DNA from: Eutreptiella sp. 'Long Island Sound 2002'
Lineage: Eukaryota > Euglenozoa > Euglenophyceae > Eutreptiales > Eutreptiaceae
Assembly: GCA_964036045.1 (NCBI GenBank)
Contig: OZ038392.1
Location: forward strand, 39,495,806 to 39,559,805
Direction: 5' to 3'
Length of the DNA: 64,000 bases
Positions 1-12,042 of the stretch are shown in pieces. The position numbers were made by a program, and so were the translations under genes. The number at the start of each line of letters is the position of its first letter. Positions within the stretch are counted from its first letter, which is position 1. The notes under the pieces were generated by a model, which searched no databases, had not been told where the DNA came from, and was given only the letters and a program-made list of their open reading frames with translations.

Positions 1-953
1 CACTAACTGTTCTGCGCATGTTAGTGAGGACCGTGAGTCCTGTTCAGTGTTCTTTGTTTCCTGCTTGCCCCTAACCCCCTACCCCACCCACCCATCCCCA
101 CTACATGATTCTATTTGAAGCAGTCTCGTCACTTGCCTGTGCCACCTGTACATCACGTTATTGAGCGATGGACAGGCCTGACAAATTTGCCTTTGCAGCC
201 TTGTGCGAGCCCTGTGTTTCTTTAGTGAAGTGAAACACCGATAACCTTGAGCTGGTCACACAACAACACAAAAGACAAGGCACTGGGCACTAGTTGCATT
301 GCATGTTAACCGGCGCCAGTAGTTGGCACCCAGATTACCGCCGTAAGTATTTCAGGGCATGTGTCCTACTGCTAAGGGCCACTTGCCGCCACGGTTGCAC
401 ACGACTGGGCGTGTTTCCAACCATTGATCTCAAAAGTTGGGTTACCCCACCACTGCTTGGCGAGCTGCATTTGGCACATTCGGCTTCTGCCCGCCGTGGT
501 CGAGTAGTTGTGCCCAACCCAAGCTTTGTTCCCAGGACCTTTGCTGTTGGAGCCTGGCGCTAGGACCACCCAACACAAAGGCGGCTGATTGCAATCTTGG
601 GTACCCAACAGACCTTGTCCATTACCATGGACCATTGAGACATATCAACTCAGGAAGGTCCAAGGGTGGGTGCACAAAATTGTTTTTTTTTCAGGGGAGA
701 GGGCTTTCGAGCCCCCAAAATTGAGGGAGGGGGGGGGGAGTTTAGAAAAGGGGTTGCCATGACCAAAAGCATGTCTTGGCTCATCAAAAGCAGTTTGGAA
801 CCGGGGTACCAACGTGCCGTGTCACAGGGGTCACGTGTCAACCCCAGCCCCTTCTCTTGATAGAACCGGATGCGTTGGCTGGCCTGTGTTTGCTTGCCCC
901 TGTGTTCTACCCCCCGCCCCTTCAGCACTAGTTTGTGGCACTGCCTCCCCCAG
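1..953. other. Left-edge non-coding stretch (probably intron)
   Basis: No convincing exon seen. It carries a T-run near 683, a G-run near 730, and ends in a pyrimidine-rich tract and CAG acceptor at 951-953. If the exon at 954 is internal, as its phase suggests, this is the 3' part of an intron whose upstream exon lies outside the window. Confidence 0.4.
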
Positions 954-1237
954 ATCTACTCGCGGGTGCCCAACCCGGGGACTGAGTGGCTTGAGGACAA
1001 GCTGCAGAAGCTCGAGGACATCGGATATGACCGCACAAAGATCCGAGTGACACCGCAGGACTGCGACGATGCGCGCCTGTCCGGGATGATGGACGACATG
1101 ATGGGCGACATGGACGTGCAGGAGGCTGATGAGGAGGAGGGGGAGGAGGGGCTGGGGGGTGCGGGGGTCAAGATCTTGGCCGGCCTGACCTCTCTGCCGC
1201 GGCTTTTGAAGGACCTCGTGAACCTCAACAAAGGGGC
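954..1237 (+). CDS. Exon 1: tail of a repeated beta-sandwich module, acidic linker
   Basis: Begins after a CAG acceptor (951-953), phase 0. Reads IYSRVPNPGTEWLEDKLQKL onward, then KIRVTPQDCDDARL, then an acidic Glu/Asp run (EADEEEGEEG) and a hydrophobic helix (VKILAGLTSLPRLLKDLV). The KIRVTPQDC segment resembles FKVAVSPKCVDL in the exon at 25011, so this is probably the C-terminal helix of an upstream copy of the same module. An in-frame TAG lies at 1239-1241, but GT at 1238-1239 is a plausible donor (GC|gtagtg). Using it leaves phase 2, which fits the exon at 3381. Alternative: this is the true 3' end of a separate upstream gene. Function unknown. Confidence 0.55.
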
Positions 1238-3380
1238 GTAGTGTAGCAGCCTGTGGCCTATCACCCAAATGACCTGTTGATATTACGTACGGAGGTGAGC
1301 GCCATGCCCATGCTCCCACACGAGCACACAAGGAGGCGTGCAAGGCTGGAGCCTGGCATCAAATGGCCGCAGTTCCTGTGCTCAACCACACACACGACGG
1401 GGGCACTCACCCAGCACAACCCCCTTCCTTCGCACAAGAAGAGAGCGGGGCATTGCAGGCCGCTGTGCCCATCAAGGAGGCCCTCTGGGAGGGGCGGGGT
1501 TAGGGCTTGGGCTGAAGGTCAATCGCACAGACAGGCATCCATGTCCGCACACACACAGGCACGTAACTGCGGGTATGCGTATGGGCTGTAGGTGTAGATA
1601 GGTGCGCAAGTGGGTGTGGACGTTTGGCATTGCGTTTTGCCAGAACTGCTTTTGTGTGTCTCTGAGGGCTGTTCGGATGGGGTTAGGGTGGGGGCAACAG
1701 TGAGGCAGTTGTGTGGCCCCTGGACCGTACATGACGGCGACTACACGGGGGTTGAGCATAAACGACGGCTGCTGGAGGGCAATCGTTTCGGTTGGAGGGC
1801 AAACGACGCAGTTGGAGCGTAACCGACGGTGGCTGGGAGGGTGACCCACGTGGTGGAAGGACACGATGGGAATGCGCTACACCCCCGCTGTTTCATCGGA
1901 CCCATTGGGGGGTGGCCTCTGATTCGACCCCCCCTAGCCCCCCCCCCCCCTCCTCCCCCCCCGAGTTTTGAAAGATAGAGGTGCGGGGGCCATGGCGCCA
2001 ACGGTCCCATGCTTAGTTGAAGGGGGTACTATGCCTTTGGTCCTTAAGACCCTTAAGACTTTCTTCCTGGCAAAGACAAGAAATCGCTATTATCGCATAC
2101 ATACCTCTGTACCCCCATGCCCCCAAACACACACACACCCTGGAGGTATGCATGTGGTAGTAGTGGGTCGCGCGCATCCCCCCCCCCTCTTGGGACCCCC
2201 CCCGCCAAGCTGCCAATACCCCCCCCCCACCCTCCCGCCGACCCCCCCCCCCCGCTCCAACTCCCCCCCCCACGCAAGTTTTGACAGATAGCTGGGGGGT
2301 GGGTCGCATCAGAACTGATTGTAGTTGCCCCCCTGTGACTGGTTTGCTGCAGGGGAACTAAGTTCCGTTTGTGTTAGCCATCAGCCCCATGCCATCCGCA
2401 CTCATGCGGATCTGCTCCTGTTGCACCCAGAACTGAGTAAGATCCAGCTGCCTTGTACCGCGTCCCTTGTCCTGCGTCCGACTCAGTAGGACCTGGCCTC
2501 TTCTGTTTTGGTGGACACTTACGTCTCAAAATTGCCATCTTTTGTCATCGATGTCAGGAATTTTTCCCAATTGCGGGGACGCTTGATATTTAGATCATTC
2601 TGCTCTGGAAGCATTCGATGGCTTTCTTGGCGCTTTCTTGGTGGAGTGGCAACCCAATTGGGGTATGCTGCATTGATGTGGGGCAACAGTGAAAAATACT
2701 CTTCGTCCTTGAGCCCTTCTATGCCACTGAGACTGTGGCACTAAGTTTGGAGCCTTGGAGCACTTTTCCATCCGCTTGTTGCGGTCTCCAAGCCGCATGT
2801 GGTATGTGGGCCATGTGGTACTGGGAAGGGATATGCAGCATTGGTATGGGGTGTGGCTGTGCGTACGTGCACTGATTCTGTATCGACGATCTTGATCCGC
2901 GTCACCAACTGTTTCTTTTGGCACAGCACAGCACAGCACAGCACAGCACAGCACAGCACAGCACAGCACAGCACAGCACAGCACAGCACAGCACAGCACA
3001 GCACAGCACAGCACAGCACAGCACAGCACAGCACAGCACAGCACAGCACAGCACAGCACAGCACAGCACAGCACAGCACAGCACAGCACAGCACAGCACA
3101 GCACAGCACAGCACAGCACAGCACAGCACAGCACAGCACAGCACAGCACAGCACAGCACAGCACAGCACAGCACAGCACAACATGGTCAAGCACAGCACC
3201 GCATGCACAAAAACCCACCTCCCCTGTACAGAATTTCACTAAGTTGCGAGGCTTTGGGTCGGCGCTCTATCCCGCTATGACCCACTTTCCAGCTGGTGTT
3301 TGGGTCTCAGCCGCTCTGAGGCCGAATGTCTGGGCGTTGTTGGGGGTGGTGGTGTCGTGCTGCACGCGCTGCCGGTGCAG
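1238..3380. other. Intron with C/G tracts and (GCACA)n
   Basis: No gene seen. Contains imperfect ~28-bp repeats with a CGACGG core (1736-1850), long C runs around 1930-1970 and 2160-2275, and the pentanucleotide microsatellite listed separately. It ends in a GGTGCAG acceptor at 3374-3380. Confidence 0.5.
2921..3181. repeat. Perfect (GCACA)n microsatellite
   Basis: About 52 uninterrupted copies of GCACA (260 bp), followed by a degenerate ACATGG exit. It keeps several frames open on both strands (CCAVL or AQHST pentapeptide repeats), which produces false ORFs. Confidence 0.98.
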
Positions 3381-3515
3381 GATGTCCGATTATATTGAAT
3401 TGTACAATATCATGAGAAACCCAACCTTCCATGGCCTTTTCGACCATCGGTACATTGATCTGTTGACCATTGCTCTCTACAAAGGAGAGGCCATGGCCCG
3501 GATGAATGTGCAAAA
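3381..3515 (+). CDS. Exon 2, helical segment of unknown function
   Basis: Starts after GGTGCAG at phase 2 (first base completes a codon), then MSDYIELYNIMRNPTFHGLF and YIDLLTIALYKGEAMARMNV. Ends at CAAAA|gtaggg, phase 2. As with exon 1, the donor itself makes an in-frame TAG if unspliced. The 72-bp intron that follows (3516-3587) ends TATTGCAG. The sequence looks protein-like (YIDLL, IALYKGEAMA), but I do not recognise a family. The ATG at 3382 could alternatively be a start codon. Confidence 0.5.
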
Positions 3516-3587
3516 GTAGGGTAGGCCAAGCGCCCCCATTGCCTGAAATTGCCTCATAATCCTTTTACTGTGCGATGATTATTGCAG

Positions 3588-3812
3588 CCATTTGGCTTTT
3601 CTTTGGAGACCTGAGAACGATTTGAATCAACGCGGAGACTCACATTGCAATGCGATGCCGTTTAGTTCCTATGTCCTACACCTCGAGCTGTGCGGACAGA
3701 CAATCACGCTGGAAGGTTGGGGTATCACCGCAAAATCCCTGTCTCCAGTCACACTCCAGAACGAGCACTGCTGGGTTGATGTACTTTACAACAGAACGGG
3801 CAATGTGTTTGA
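3588..3812 (+). CDS. Exon 3, beta-rich tail of module copy 0
   Basis: Follows a TTGCAG acceptor with matching phase 2. Contains HLAFLWRPENDLNQRG and then ELCGQTITLEGWGITAKSL. This second part resembles PFCGQGQGKWQILARGLC at about 29934-29987: both have CGQ, W-x-I-x-A and a following L. That suggests homologous final strands of a repeated domain. An in-frame TAG at 3814 can be avoided by the donor GA|gtagta at 3813, leaving phase 2, which fits the acceptor at 9268-9269. If unspliced, the product would end NRTGNVFE. Confidence 0.55.
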
Positions 3813-5089
3813 GTAGTAACGCAGGTACGGCAACATGGTACGGAAAAGATCATACCCATGCTGCTCAAGGTGAAGCACCTGCTAAGGGCTAGAAAGCATC
3901 TCCTCATAGTGTAGGTAGGAACAGATATGCCCCGTTTTCTGATGGCCCCAGCCCAAGCAAGGTGTCCTCAACAACTAGTCAACAACTGGTGCTCTTCAAC
4001 ACCACCAATGTTCGCCCCGGTACCGGAACCTGCACACTAAGGCAGACCTCTTCTGCACCACGTATACGCGCAAGGTACCGGCATTGGGGAACGCACGCAT
4101 CCAGCACGTTGATTACTGCTCTTGTGGTCCTTAATTCTTCTTTGTGTGGTCGCTGATTGTGATTTGAAACCCCCCCCCCCCTCTTTTTGCAAGAACAATG
4201 GTAAAAGCACTGAAAATGGCGGAACAACGCCTCCTGCTGCTCTCACAGGGGCGTTGTTTACACACACCCTCAAAAGACACAAACAGTGATAGCAAAGCAA
4301 AGCATCGTTCAGGCCCACACAATCACGGAGGCGCAAGGGAGGGGCAAAAAGTGGCACGACAGTTATCAGCATTGGTGAAACACCGTCCCCAGCCCCAAAT
4401 CACAGAAAAAAATTGATCTGCAAGGATAACCAGAAATGGACCCACCAAATTCCATGGTCCCAAAATTTGTGGAAACAAAGAAGCCGATTAAGGTCCTGCA
4501 CGCTGTGCGTGCAGGGGTCCCAAAAATTATGGAAACAACACCTCTTTTTGTTCCGACAAGGGCATTGTTCTCGCAGGGAGGATGGGAGGTGTAGGATTTC
4601 TACAGCACTGTCCTGAACCGGGAGGGATACCAGCGCCAGGGGGGGGGGAGGCCCTTGACGCCGACCCCCCCCCCCCCAGCCTGGAAGTTGGCTGGAAAGT
4701 GCCGGACCGTCGGCACCAATTGCCGTAAGCAATTTTGCTTAATGTGGCAAAGGGTACAAAAATGTGTTTTCACCAATGTGTCTATACTCAATGTACTTGG
4801 ATTTTTTTAGGAGACTTCAATAATGGACAAAAATGGGCATTTTCTCAGTCAGTGCAAAATCATTATCTCCCCTCAGAGACGTGATGTTCAGTGATGGCTG
4901 GTACCCTAGTTGGTGGCAGCTGCACTTGCGCACTTGCAGTGAGAGGATCCTGGGTTCAATTTCTGGACAGCAATGGTCAGCCATTAGAAGATAGGGATGG
5001 TTGAGGGCGGGACCTTGTTTTTTCCTTTTTTCCATGGCTCATCATGAATCTGCTTTGCAAAGGCAGGGGTTTTGTAGCTACTTCTAGTT

Positions 5090-5240
5090 TTGTCCCCTTT
5101 TCTGGGACCCCCGAGAACACAGGGGTAACGTAGCAATTCCGGCCATTTGTGGGCCCCCGAGAAGGCACGGGTGAAGTAGTGACTTCTGATTTTGTCCCCC
5201 TTTCTGGGAACCCCGAGCACGTAGGGGTAACGTAGCTGGG
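5090..5240. repeat. Minisatellite, AGGGGTAACGTAGC-type units
   Basis: About three imperfect units of roughly 50-60 bp, each with a (C)CCCGAGAA core followed by AGGGGTAACGTAGC or a variant. The same unit family (AGGGGTTATGTAGCCACT) recurs as a longer array at 32630-33045. Confidence 0.75.
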
Positions 5241-5879
5241 GGTGCTATGCCCTTAAACAAAAGTACCACCTACCATGCCCCCTCCCTCTCCCCACATTTC
5301 AAAATTTTTTTACCACAACATACATACCTCAAAATGATCAGCGTGATGAGGCGGTCATTTTAAGCCATATATGTTGGGGTCCGGGAGCCCCCCCCCCTCC
5401 GGCTGGCCCCAAACCCGCCTCCCTGAAAGTGGCTGCAAAGTGGGAGGGAGTCGGTGTATGGCCCGTTGCTATGCCCCCCCCATGACCGGCACAAAATACA
5501 CAAGCAGGCGCCAGAAGAACCAGGGGCAAGCAAGGAAATCGGGGGATGGCTGAAAGAATATACCAGACTGCCAGAAACCCCAGCCAAGAAAATGAGTCAG
5601 CAGCCCAAACCAAAGGGGCAGCGTGGAAAGTCAAGGGGCAGCAGAAACAAACCAAAGAAAGCCAAAATCCCATGTCATAAGTGTGGCGACCGCTTACACG
5701 GCTGACCACTGCCACGCAGCTAGGCAGGGCCCATCAAATGAGCAACATGCAGGTGGAATGCCAAAGCGGCACAAATGAGCAGAATGCACCCATTTTGGCC
5801 AGTAGTGGGCAAAGCAGCACCTAAAATGCAAAACCAAGGGAAACACTATCGATGTTTGGTGCACATTTCGATCATATAT

Positions 5880-6330
5880 CACATGAAGTCCCCCCTCCCC
5901 CCAACCTCGGATGTAGGGGGGGGAGCAAGGGGGGGAGTAGGGAGGCAGGTAGGGGTGAGGGTAGGGGGGGTGGGGGGGAAGGTAGGGTGTGTGTGTGGGG
6001 GGGGGTAGGCGCATACACACAGAAGGCCTTGCACACACAAGGCGGTGTATGGCCACCGCACGAGCCTTGTTATTTAGGGGGGGGTGCGGGGGTTGGCCCC
6101 TGCGTCAAGCGAAGCGAGCCGTCTATCAAGCGAAGCGAGCAAGGCAAGGAAAGGTTTGGCGGTGCATACACAAGGCGGTGCATACACAAGGTGGTGTACA
6201 CACAAGGCGGTGCACACACAAGGCAGTCTGTGGCCACCGCAGGAGTCTTGTTATTTGAGGGGGGTGTAGGGGCTGGCCCCCGGGTCGAGCGCAGCGAGCT
6301 GTCCGTCGAGCGAAGCAAGCCGAGGTTGGG
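5880..6330. repeat. Duplicated unit with GCGAAGCGAGC motifs
   Basis: Two partial copies about 180-190 bp apart (6040-6140 and 6220-6325). Each reads from an ACACACAAGGC run through TGGCCACCGCA, CTTGTTATTT and GGCTGGCCCC to repeated AGCGAAGCGAGC. It is flanked by G-rich tracts. Origin unknown; it could be a non-autonomous element. Confidence 0.7.
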
Positions 6331-9269
6331 GTGGGGAGGTGGGGGGGGGGGTAGGGGATGGGGGGGGGGTAGGTTTTGGATTGGTTTTGGGTTGGACCCT
6401 TCTGCCAAGACCCTTCCATGCCAGGCCACGCCGGGCCATGCTACCACGCATGCTTGGAGGATCCCGGTTGCCTCTTCGGGTTCGCAAGGCCATAGGGGTG
6501 GTGCCACTGCCACCTTCGCGATAGACGGGTGAACCATGCGGGGGGCCTAATCCTAACCATGTCGCTTCATGGTGGCTGCCACTGGACGGGGAGGGTCCAA
6601 TTGATGTGACCGCCGGGGTTGGTGCCACGCCCATGCAGGGTAATGACATCACTCACATCGGACTGGCACCACTGTAGATCCTCACACAGTGAGGTTTGGA
6701 CCCTATCCAAACACTCCTGAGCCATAGGCTAAGGGTCACAAGCCCCCTCTCAGAAGGGTCCCTTGCTACCCTCGCGGAGGACTGACCTAACTGGGTGAGC
6801 CACTGGCCACATTCTCCTCTAGTGTGCATCCATAGTCTCCAGTCTCCAGGCCACTCGGGACAACCAGGAGGATTACCCCAAAGGTCCACATGACCAATTG
6901 TGACAGTGAGAACCATGGACAATCCGGACGGACCGTCCCACACATACATGATGCCCAGTTGGGGGGCTGAGACACCAAGCTCCTGGACACTTGTACTCAA
7001 GGGTACCCCGAACAGAGCCGGTTTGTGACCCCAACCCCTCTGTTCTGCAGCCAGGCTCTCCTGGAGACCATGGTTGGTAACCCCTATTTCTTCCACTTGG
7101 TCTGGCAATGGTAGGGCTGCCCCATCCAGATAGCACCTTCCCTAGGGGGTGGAAGTCCATGGTGGTGGTGACCCCCTGTCCAAGCCCATCTGACTCTAGG
7201 GGGGGGGGTAGGTAGGGGGGGGAGGTAGGGGGGGAGGGGGCAACTTCATGCATACTATCTTTCGATGGTTAGAGGGAGGAAAACATTGATGACCACCCTG
7301 TAGATGTCCTTCTTCATCTCTATAGATGGACAGGGGCAAACAAGCACCAGTGGTGCAGATGCTTGTTGGCCAATGTCAGCACAAGTTGCCCATGCAATTT
7401 CCCTTTCATGGCTTCAGCACTATCCGGGTGTACCCAAGATTCTCATCTTTTTGCACCATTCACGAGTATTGCATTTACTGTGGGGCATGATGGTCCTCAA
7501 CCGAGTAGTACAACCTGGGCCCCCCTGGCCTTCCTGGGGAACGGGTGGACACAAGGGAGCGCGGGTCCTAATTACGAAGCTTGGATTAAGGCAGGTGCCG
7601 ATGCAAAGAAAATTGCCTTTCCACCTGTTGCTGCGCACTTTTGCAGGGCTGCATGAGCCATTTTTAGGACAAAGTGCGCCCCGAATTTTGATACATTTTG
7701 TTTTTACACCACAGGATATCCCTGAAAACGACCCCCCACCCCACCCCACACACAGCCCTTCAGTCAGAGTGTCCAGCGCTTGCCATCATGAGAAATGTGG
7801 ATTGGGGTCAGCAGTGGGTCTGCAGATTGTTGGTACGTGTTGGTTGTGGGATGTGTTGCTTTGGTCGTTTCGGTCATTTTGGGACTGTCAAAGGGCAGTT
7901 GATCATTTTGCCAGGGCCCTTTGCATGTGGAGGGTCATAATGATACATGCGCAGCAAAAACACGTTGAAGGATCACAAGCAATTTGGAGGGCAGCTGGAG
8001 CAAATTGGCAAAATTGGGGGGACATGGGAGAGCAGCTGGATCGTCGCCTTGGGCCATGGAAGGGTGTTGGGTGGCCACGCTCATTCCAATGCATCCCTTA
8101 ACACGTGACGCCCCCCGTTTGTGACCAGTGGCAAAAATGCCAAAAGGGACAGAACCGTCAGGGAGGGCACCCTATTTTGTCCAGTATTCCATTCATGTTT
8201 GGATTAGTTGCGCACCTCTGAGCGTTGTGGCGATAGTGAACTGGAGCACAACAATTTGAATTTCACCTGCAAACCGCATTTGGGGAGAGAAAATGGGCCG
8301 CAATTGCAACCAACACGCCTTCCAGTCCTGCCACTGCATTTGGTGGATGTAGGGCGTCCAACAGAAAGGGGGGGAGGGGGGGCAAGAGGGGCGGACTAGC
8401 GCCAGAATGCAAACTGTGTGGTGCCGGTGTCGCCCCTGGGAGGCTCTTGAAGGGGGGGCAATTCGTGCAATCCACTTTTGTGCTTCGGCTGCGCCACTGA
8501 AGCTCATTCCTCCCACTCCCCCTGTTGCTGTTGTGTCTCGAAAGGGCGCCCTGTTTAGGCTGTTTAGGCATTGGTTGGGCGCGCACATTGGCAAGTTTGA
8601 ACTGCCCAGGACCAGTGATGCTGTCCGAGGAGGAGGGATGGTTGAGCCACCCTCCTCACCAGCCCAGGGTTGTCGGGTCGTTACATTTTTTCTTGGGTAC
8701 CTCCTATTCAAAGATGCGGTATGAACCCTCCCAAATTGCTGGACCACCTACTGACGAGGGATGGATTGCGCTGCAACCCCAGCCTTCCCATGTGATTTGC
8801 ATGGCCTTCTTCATGGCACTGGTCCTTCTGCTTCACAGCGCACTTCCTATAGGAAGGCATTAAAACCGTTGCCAAGGATCGCAACGCCCTTAAAGCCTCG
8901 TTGCAAGTGCATCTCTGATGGTTTACCGCCTGTCAACACCCCCCCCCCCCCGGTCGTCCTGGAGGGAGTGGAGCGGTGCGCAGTGGGGCTGGATGTTCCA
9001 CGCTTGTGCACCATCCCGCACACCCTTCCCCCCGAAACACACTCCCTCCAGACCTGCCCTTGAGGGACTACGAATGGCACTGGACATGTGCTACGCGGTG
9101 CCCCACCGGCCTTTATGGACCCCCCCCCCCCCCTCTGGCTGGTGGGCACACACACTCTTTCTGCCGCTGCAGTGCCCTGAACAGCAGCACTGCGGTGTGC
9201 TTTGCCTCCATCTCTCCGGCATTTTGCTTCCGTCGGCTGCGCCTTGCCCCCCTCCCTCCGTCACCACAG

Positions 9270-9618
9270 CCAAATGGAGGGCTCTTCCTCGTCACCAGGG
9301 GGCCCTTCAGTTTCCCCCTCGGGGCCCGGCGCGCCCGGCGCTACACCCTCCACGGCCGAGGCCGGGGGGCAGCCGTCGCCGCTCCAGGCCCTTGATGAGC
9401 AGGAGAAGTTCCGCGTGGCGCTGGTGTATGGCAGTGTGTCGCGTGCGTGGCCGGCGGACTTGCTGCCGCGCCTCTTGGACTCACTGGCGTTAACCGCGGA
9501 GTATCGTGAGGCGGTGGCAGCGCACGATTTTGAGGAGGTGCCTGCGGACTGTCTCATGGGCATGTCCCCGGACATCAAAGAGGCCATCCTGATGCAGCTG
9601 CTGGCGGGGGCTTTGCAG
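9270..9618 (+). CDS. TMCO4: Exon 4: TMCO4-like N-terminal helical region
   Basis: Preceded by a long pyrimidine tract and CACCACAG. An ATG at 9274 in good context (CAAATGG) could be the protein start if upstream exons are a different gene or UTR. Phase 2 entry from exon 3 is also possible. A Ser/Pro/Gly-rich leader is followed by ALDEQEKFRVALVYGSVSRA and LLPRLLDSLALTAEYREAV, ending ILMQLLAGALQ at CAG|gtgccg (phase 0). Order and spacing match the helical N-terminal part of the TMCO4/DUF726 family (an 'FAYAALCG'-type segment before a YDA motif). Confidence comes from the next exons. Confidence 0.75.
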
Positions 9619-11073
9619 GTGCCGCGACCCACACACCGCCCCGCCCCGGCCCCGTGCGACGCTTCCCGCATCGGATGTGCTGGCGAGCGCCCCCCCAAAT
9701 GGCGTTGTTGTTGGGGCTGACTGACGGTGAAGCCTCTGCCGCAAAGGGGGCAGTGCTGCTGCCCCATCGTGAGCACTGAGACAGACAGGCCCCTCTCACC
9801 CACAGTGCGGTATCGGGTGCTGGGCTGATTTTTTGGGGGCACCAACCTCTTTGTTTTGGGGGGCCTCTGACCCCCCCCCCCCGTTTGTTGTATGCAGTAA
9901 CCACCGGAACACAGACCTGAACCCACTGGGTTTGTCAATTGAAGGACCACAACGAAGCCCGGCCTCCGTGGGCCGAGGGAGGCCAGCCAAAGCACACCCA
10001 AATCAGGAGTGCCCGCTCACCGGTGTGCACGCCCAACCCCGTGGAGTCCGAGCCACCGCAACCCGAGCCACTCAGGGAGGGCGGCAGGCCAGAACACATC
10101 GGTGGACCTGAGAGCACTGGCAGCGCGAAGCGTGGGCAGTAGGCGATGAACGTCGCGGGGGAGCAGAGGCGGCCAGGGCCTAATGCGGACCTGACCATTG
10201 AAGCCCCACCCCCCGGGGGGTAGGGGACGATGGTCCCTGAGCGACGGTCTGTGCCGGGCAGCAAACCCGGTGCCCAGTGCTGTACCCGTCACTTGTTCGC
10301 CCCGTCACCTGTTCGTATACATTCGAGTCCTGTCGTGCCATGGGCCATGTGTACTGACGGGGCTTTGTCTACGCGTGGGATCTGCGTCTCACGTTTTGCC
10401 TGTTTGCCTGAATTTGGCCGTGCCCGTCAAAATGGAACAGGGGACTAGTACCACCAACGCCCAAAAAGGTCCGGACAAAGTCGAAGGAGGCAGCTGCTGC
10501 ACGACGAGGCGGGCCTGAGCCCCATCCGAAACCACCCGACCGCCCCCCTCGTCTGCCCCACAGGCCATCGTCGGGGGACACGGGCTGACACACACGCCAG
10601 CAGTCCGCTCCAACGTGCGCCTTGCGAGCCCGGCCTACAGCGACACGCACCGGGACGTGCCACGGCACCGCCCGAAGCATCGGCCGTCTACAGTCCAGAG
10701 GCACGCCTCCGCACAGCACAACCGAAGTGCGTTGCAGCGAAAGCACCCACCGCCAAACCCGTTCCACCCCCCAACCGCCGATTTACGGGGCAACCGGTTC
10801 TGTTGGGGGGTGCCCCCGAAAGGCGCCGTGCAGTACACCCGGTGTAAAGTGCCGTATCTCTTGTGCTCGGGGTTGCCCTTGGCTGTCGGGAAGTCAGTGC
10901 GGCGCACCCTCCCCTTGTCATCACTGCATATCCCCTGCACCCCCTTCCTCCACCCGCTGCTTGTGACTCAGCGGGCGGATAGCCACGCCACCCCGCCAAC
11001 CCCCCCCCCCTTCCTGCCTGCTCATCGCTGCCCCCCCCTCCCGCCCTCCTCAGCTCTCTCCTCCCTCCTCAAG
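9619..11073. other. Intron 4
   Basis: About 1.45 kb with C tracts at 9872 and 11009. It ends CTCCTCAAG at 11073. Open frames inside (10198-10518, 10615-11388) show no recognisable domain apart from the exon at their 3' end. Confidence 0.6.
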
Positions 11074-11359
11074 GGCGGTGGCTACGACGCGCATGTGCGC
11101 GCGTCCCTGCGGCGCCTGGCAGCGGCACTGCAGATCCCGTGGCAGACCGTGAGCCGAATGGAGAAGATGATGGCGCTCACGCTTTTGGAGAACATTCCCG
11201 ACGGATCCAAGTCCCCCAACGCCAACAGCGGCAACACGTCCTCCTCCAACCGCTGGCTCAAGGTGGGGCTCGGGGCCATTGCGGGCGGCAGTTTGGTCGT
11301 GCTCACAGGGGGCCTCGCTGCCACGGTGCTGCTGCCGGCGGTGGGGACGATGCTCGGAG
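11074..11359 (+). CDS. TMCO4: Exon 5: TMCO4-like YDA motif and first membrane segment
   Basis: Phase 0 entry. GGYDAHVRASLRRLAAAL corresponds to the family's YDAR motif and helical bundle. After a short Asn/Ser linker comes a glycine-rich hydrophobic stretch (WLKVGLGAIAGGSLVVLTGG) that matches the family's conserved 'GLA.GGG..GVTGGLAAP' membrane-inserting hairpin. Ends at GGAG|gtatgg, phase 1. Predicted location is an internal membrane. Confidence 0.88.
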
Positions 11360-12042
11360 GTATGGGAGGGCGGAGGGAAGAGAGGTAGAGCGCAGTACCC
11401 GCGGGGGTCTGGGGGTGCGGGATGGGGTGAGCATTTGAGGCCGCGTGCCTGGGGCCTGTCAGGGCCAAGGGGGAACTACACGTGCCACTAGCGTCCGGCA
11501 GGTCAGGACAGGCCACGGCTGCTTGGCGACCGTGACCTATACCGGGGGGGGGGGGGGTCAGAGGCCAAAGCAAAAGTTTGTGGACCTAAAATCGACCTCC
11601 AATTGCGGGCCCCTTTGATAAGTTTCACTTTTTTCATGAGAACAAATTGTCTGACGTGGGGGCGTGGGGGGGTGAGTGGTCAGGCGGAGGGGCCCAGGCT
11701 GCCATTCCGCCCCCCCCCCCCCCCCTGGGCTCTCAGCCCGTCTCCCCGCATTAGGAAACAGGGCTGCCATGCCACCCCCCCATCCAACCCCCCACCAGCC
11801 CAATCCCAGGCCCCCACCACCCGTTAACCGGGTCACTGTAGTAACGCCTGATGCCTGACCAGGAGGTCCCCAGTTCGAATCCCAGAAGGGGCATCAGTGA
11901 TAATGCTAAGCCATCCCGAGCGCTGAGGTGTCCTCATCGACGAGCCGCAAAGGACTAATACCGATTTCGCTGGTCCAGAGATCGCGGGGGTATTCCGCAT
12001 TTCCCTCACCGCCTGTCGTCTCTGGCAATCCCACGCTCGCAG
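11360..12042. other. Intron 5 with a tRNA-like SINE fragment
   Basis: Contains G and C homopolymers (11545, 11709) and a tRNA-like B-box region at about 11835-11960. Ends CGCTCGCAG. Confidence 0.7.
11835..11965 (+). mobile_element. tRNA-derived SINE-like fragment
   Basis: An internal RNA polymerase III B-box (AGTTCGAATCCC near 11872) follows plausible A-box-like sequence, then GGGGCATCAGTGATAATG. The body resembles the element at 27230-27450, which shares the B-box and a downstream 'GAGCGCTGAGGTGTC'-like versus 'AGGCGCTAGGGTGTC' block. No intact tRNA cloverleaf could be drawn. Confidence 0.5.

Larger units (their letters stand above)
3813..9269. other. Intron or intergenic, 5.5 kb, repeat-rich
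   Basis: Holds the minisatellite units at 5090-5240 and 6010-6330, several C/G homopolymers, and AT-richer unique sequence. Open frames at 7304-8101 (three frames at once) and 8193-8747 lack a convincing splice and phase context, and I do not call them. The last 45 bases are a strong pyrimidine tract ending CACCACAG, the acceptor for the first TMCO4 exon. Confidence 0.45.

Noticed and set aside
2595-3280. CCAVL/AQHST repeat proteins at the (GCACA)n tract
   Set aside because: Same artefact on both strands.
3381-3816. A complete two-exon small gene starting at ATG 3382 and stopping at TAG 3814
   Set aside because: Possible, but the upstream exon, the downstream TMCO4 exon and the module similarity all favour an internal position.
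7304-8101. 265-codon plus-strand frame, and a 97-codon frame inside it with GPNYEAWIKAGADAKKIAFP
   Set aside because: Three frames are open together and no donor gives the phase needed between the neighbouring exons. The inner frame is mildly protein-like, so a small unrecognised exon cannot be excluded.
8193-8747. 184-codon minus-strand frame
   Set aside because: No domain, no splice context, overlaps plus-strand frames of equal length.
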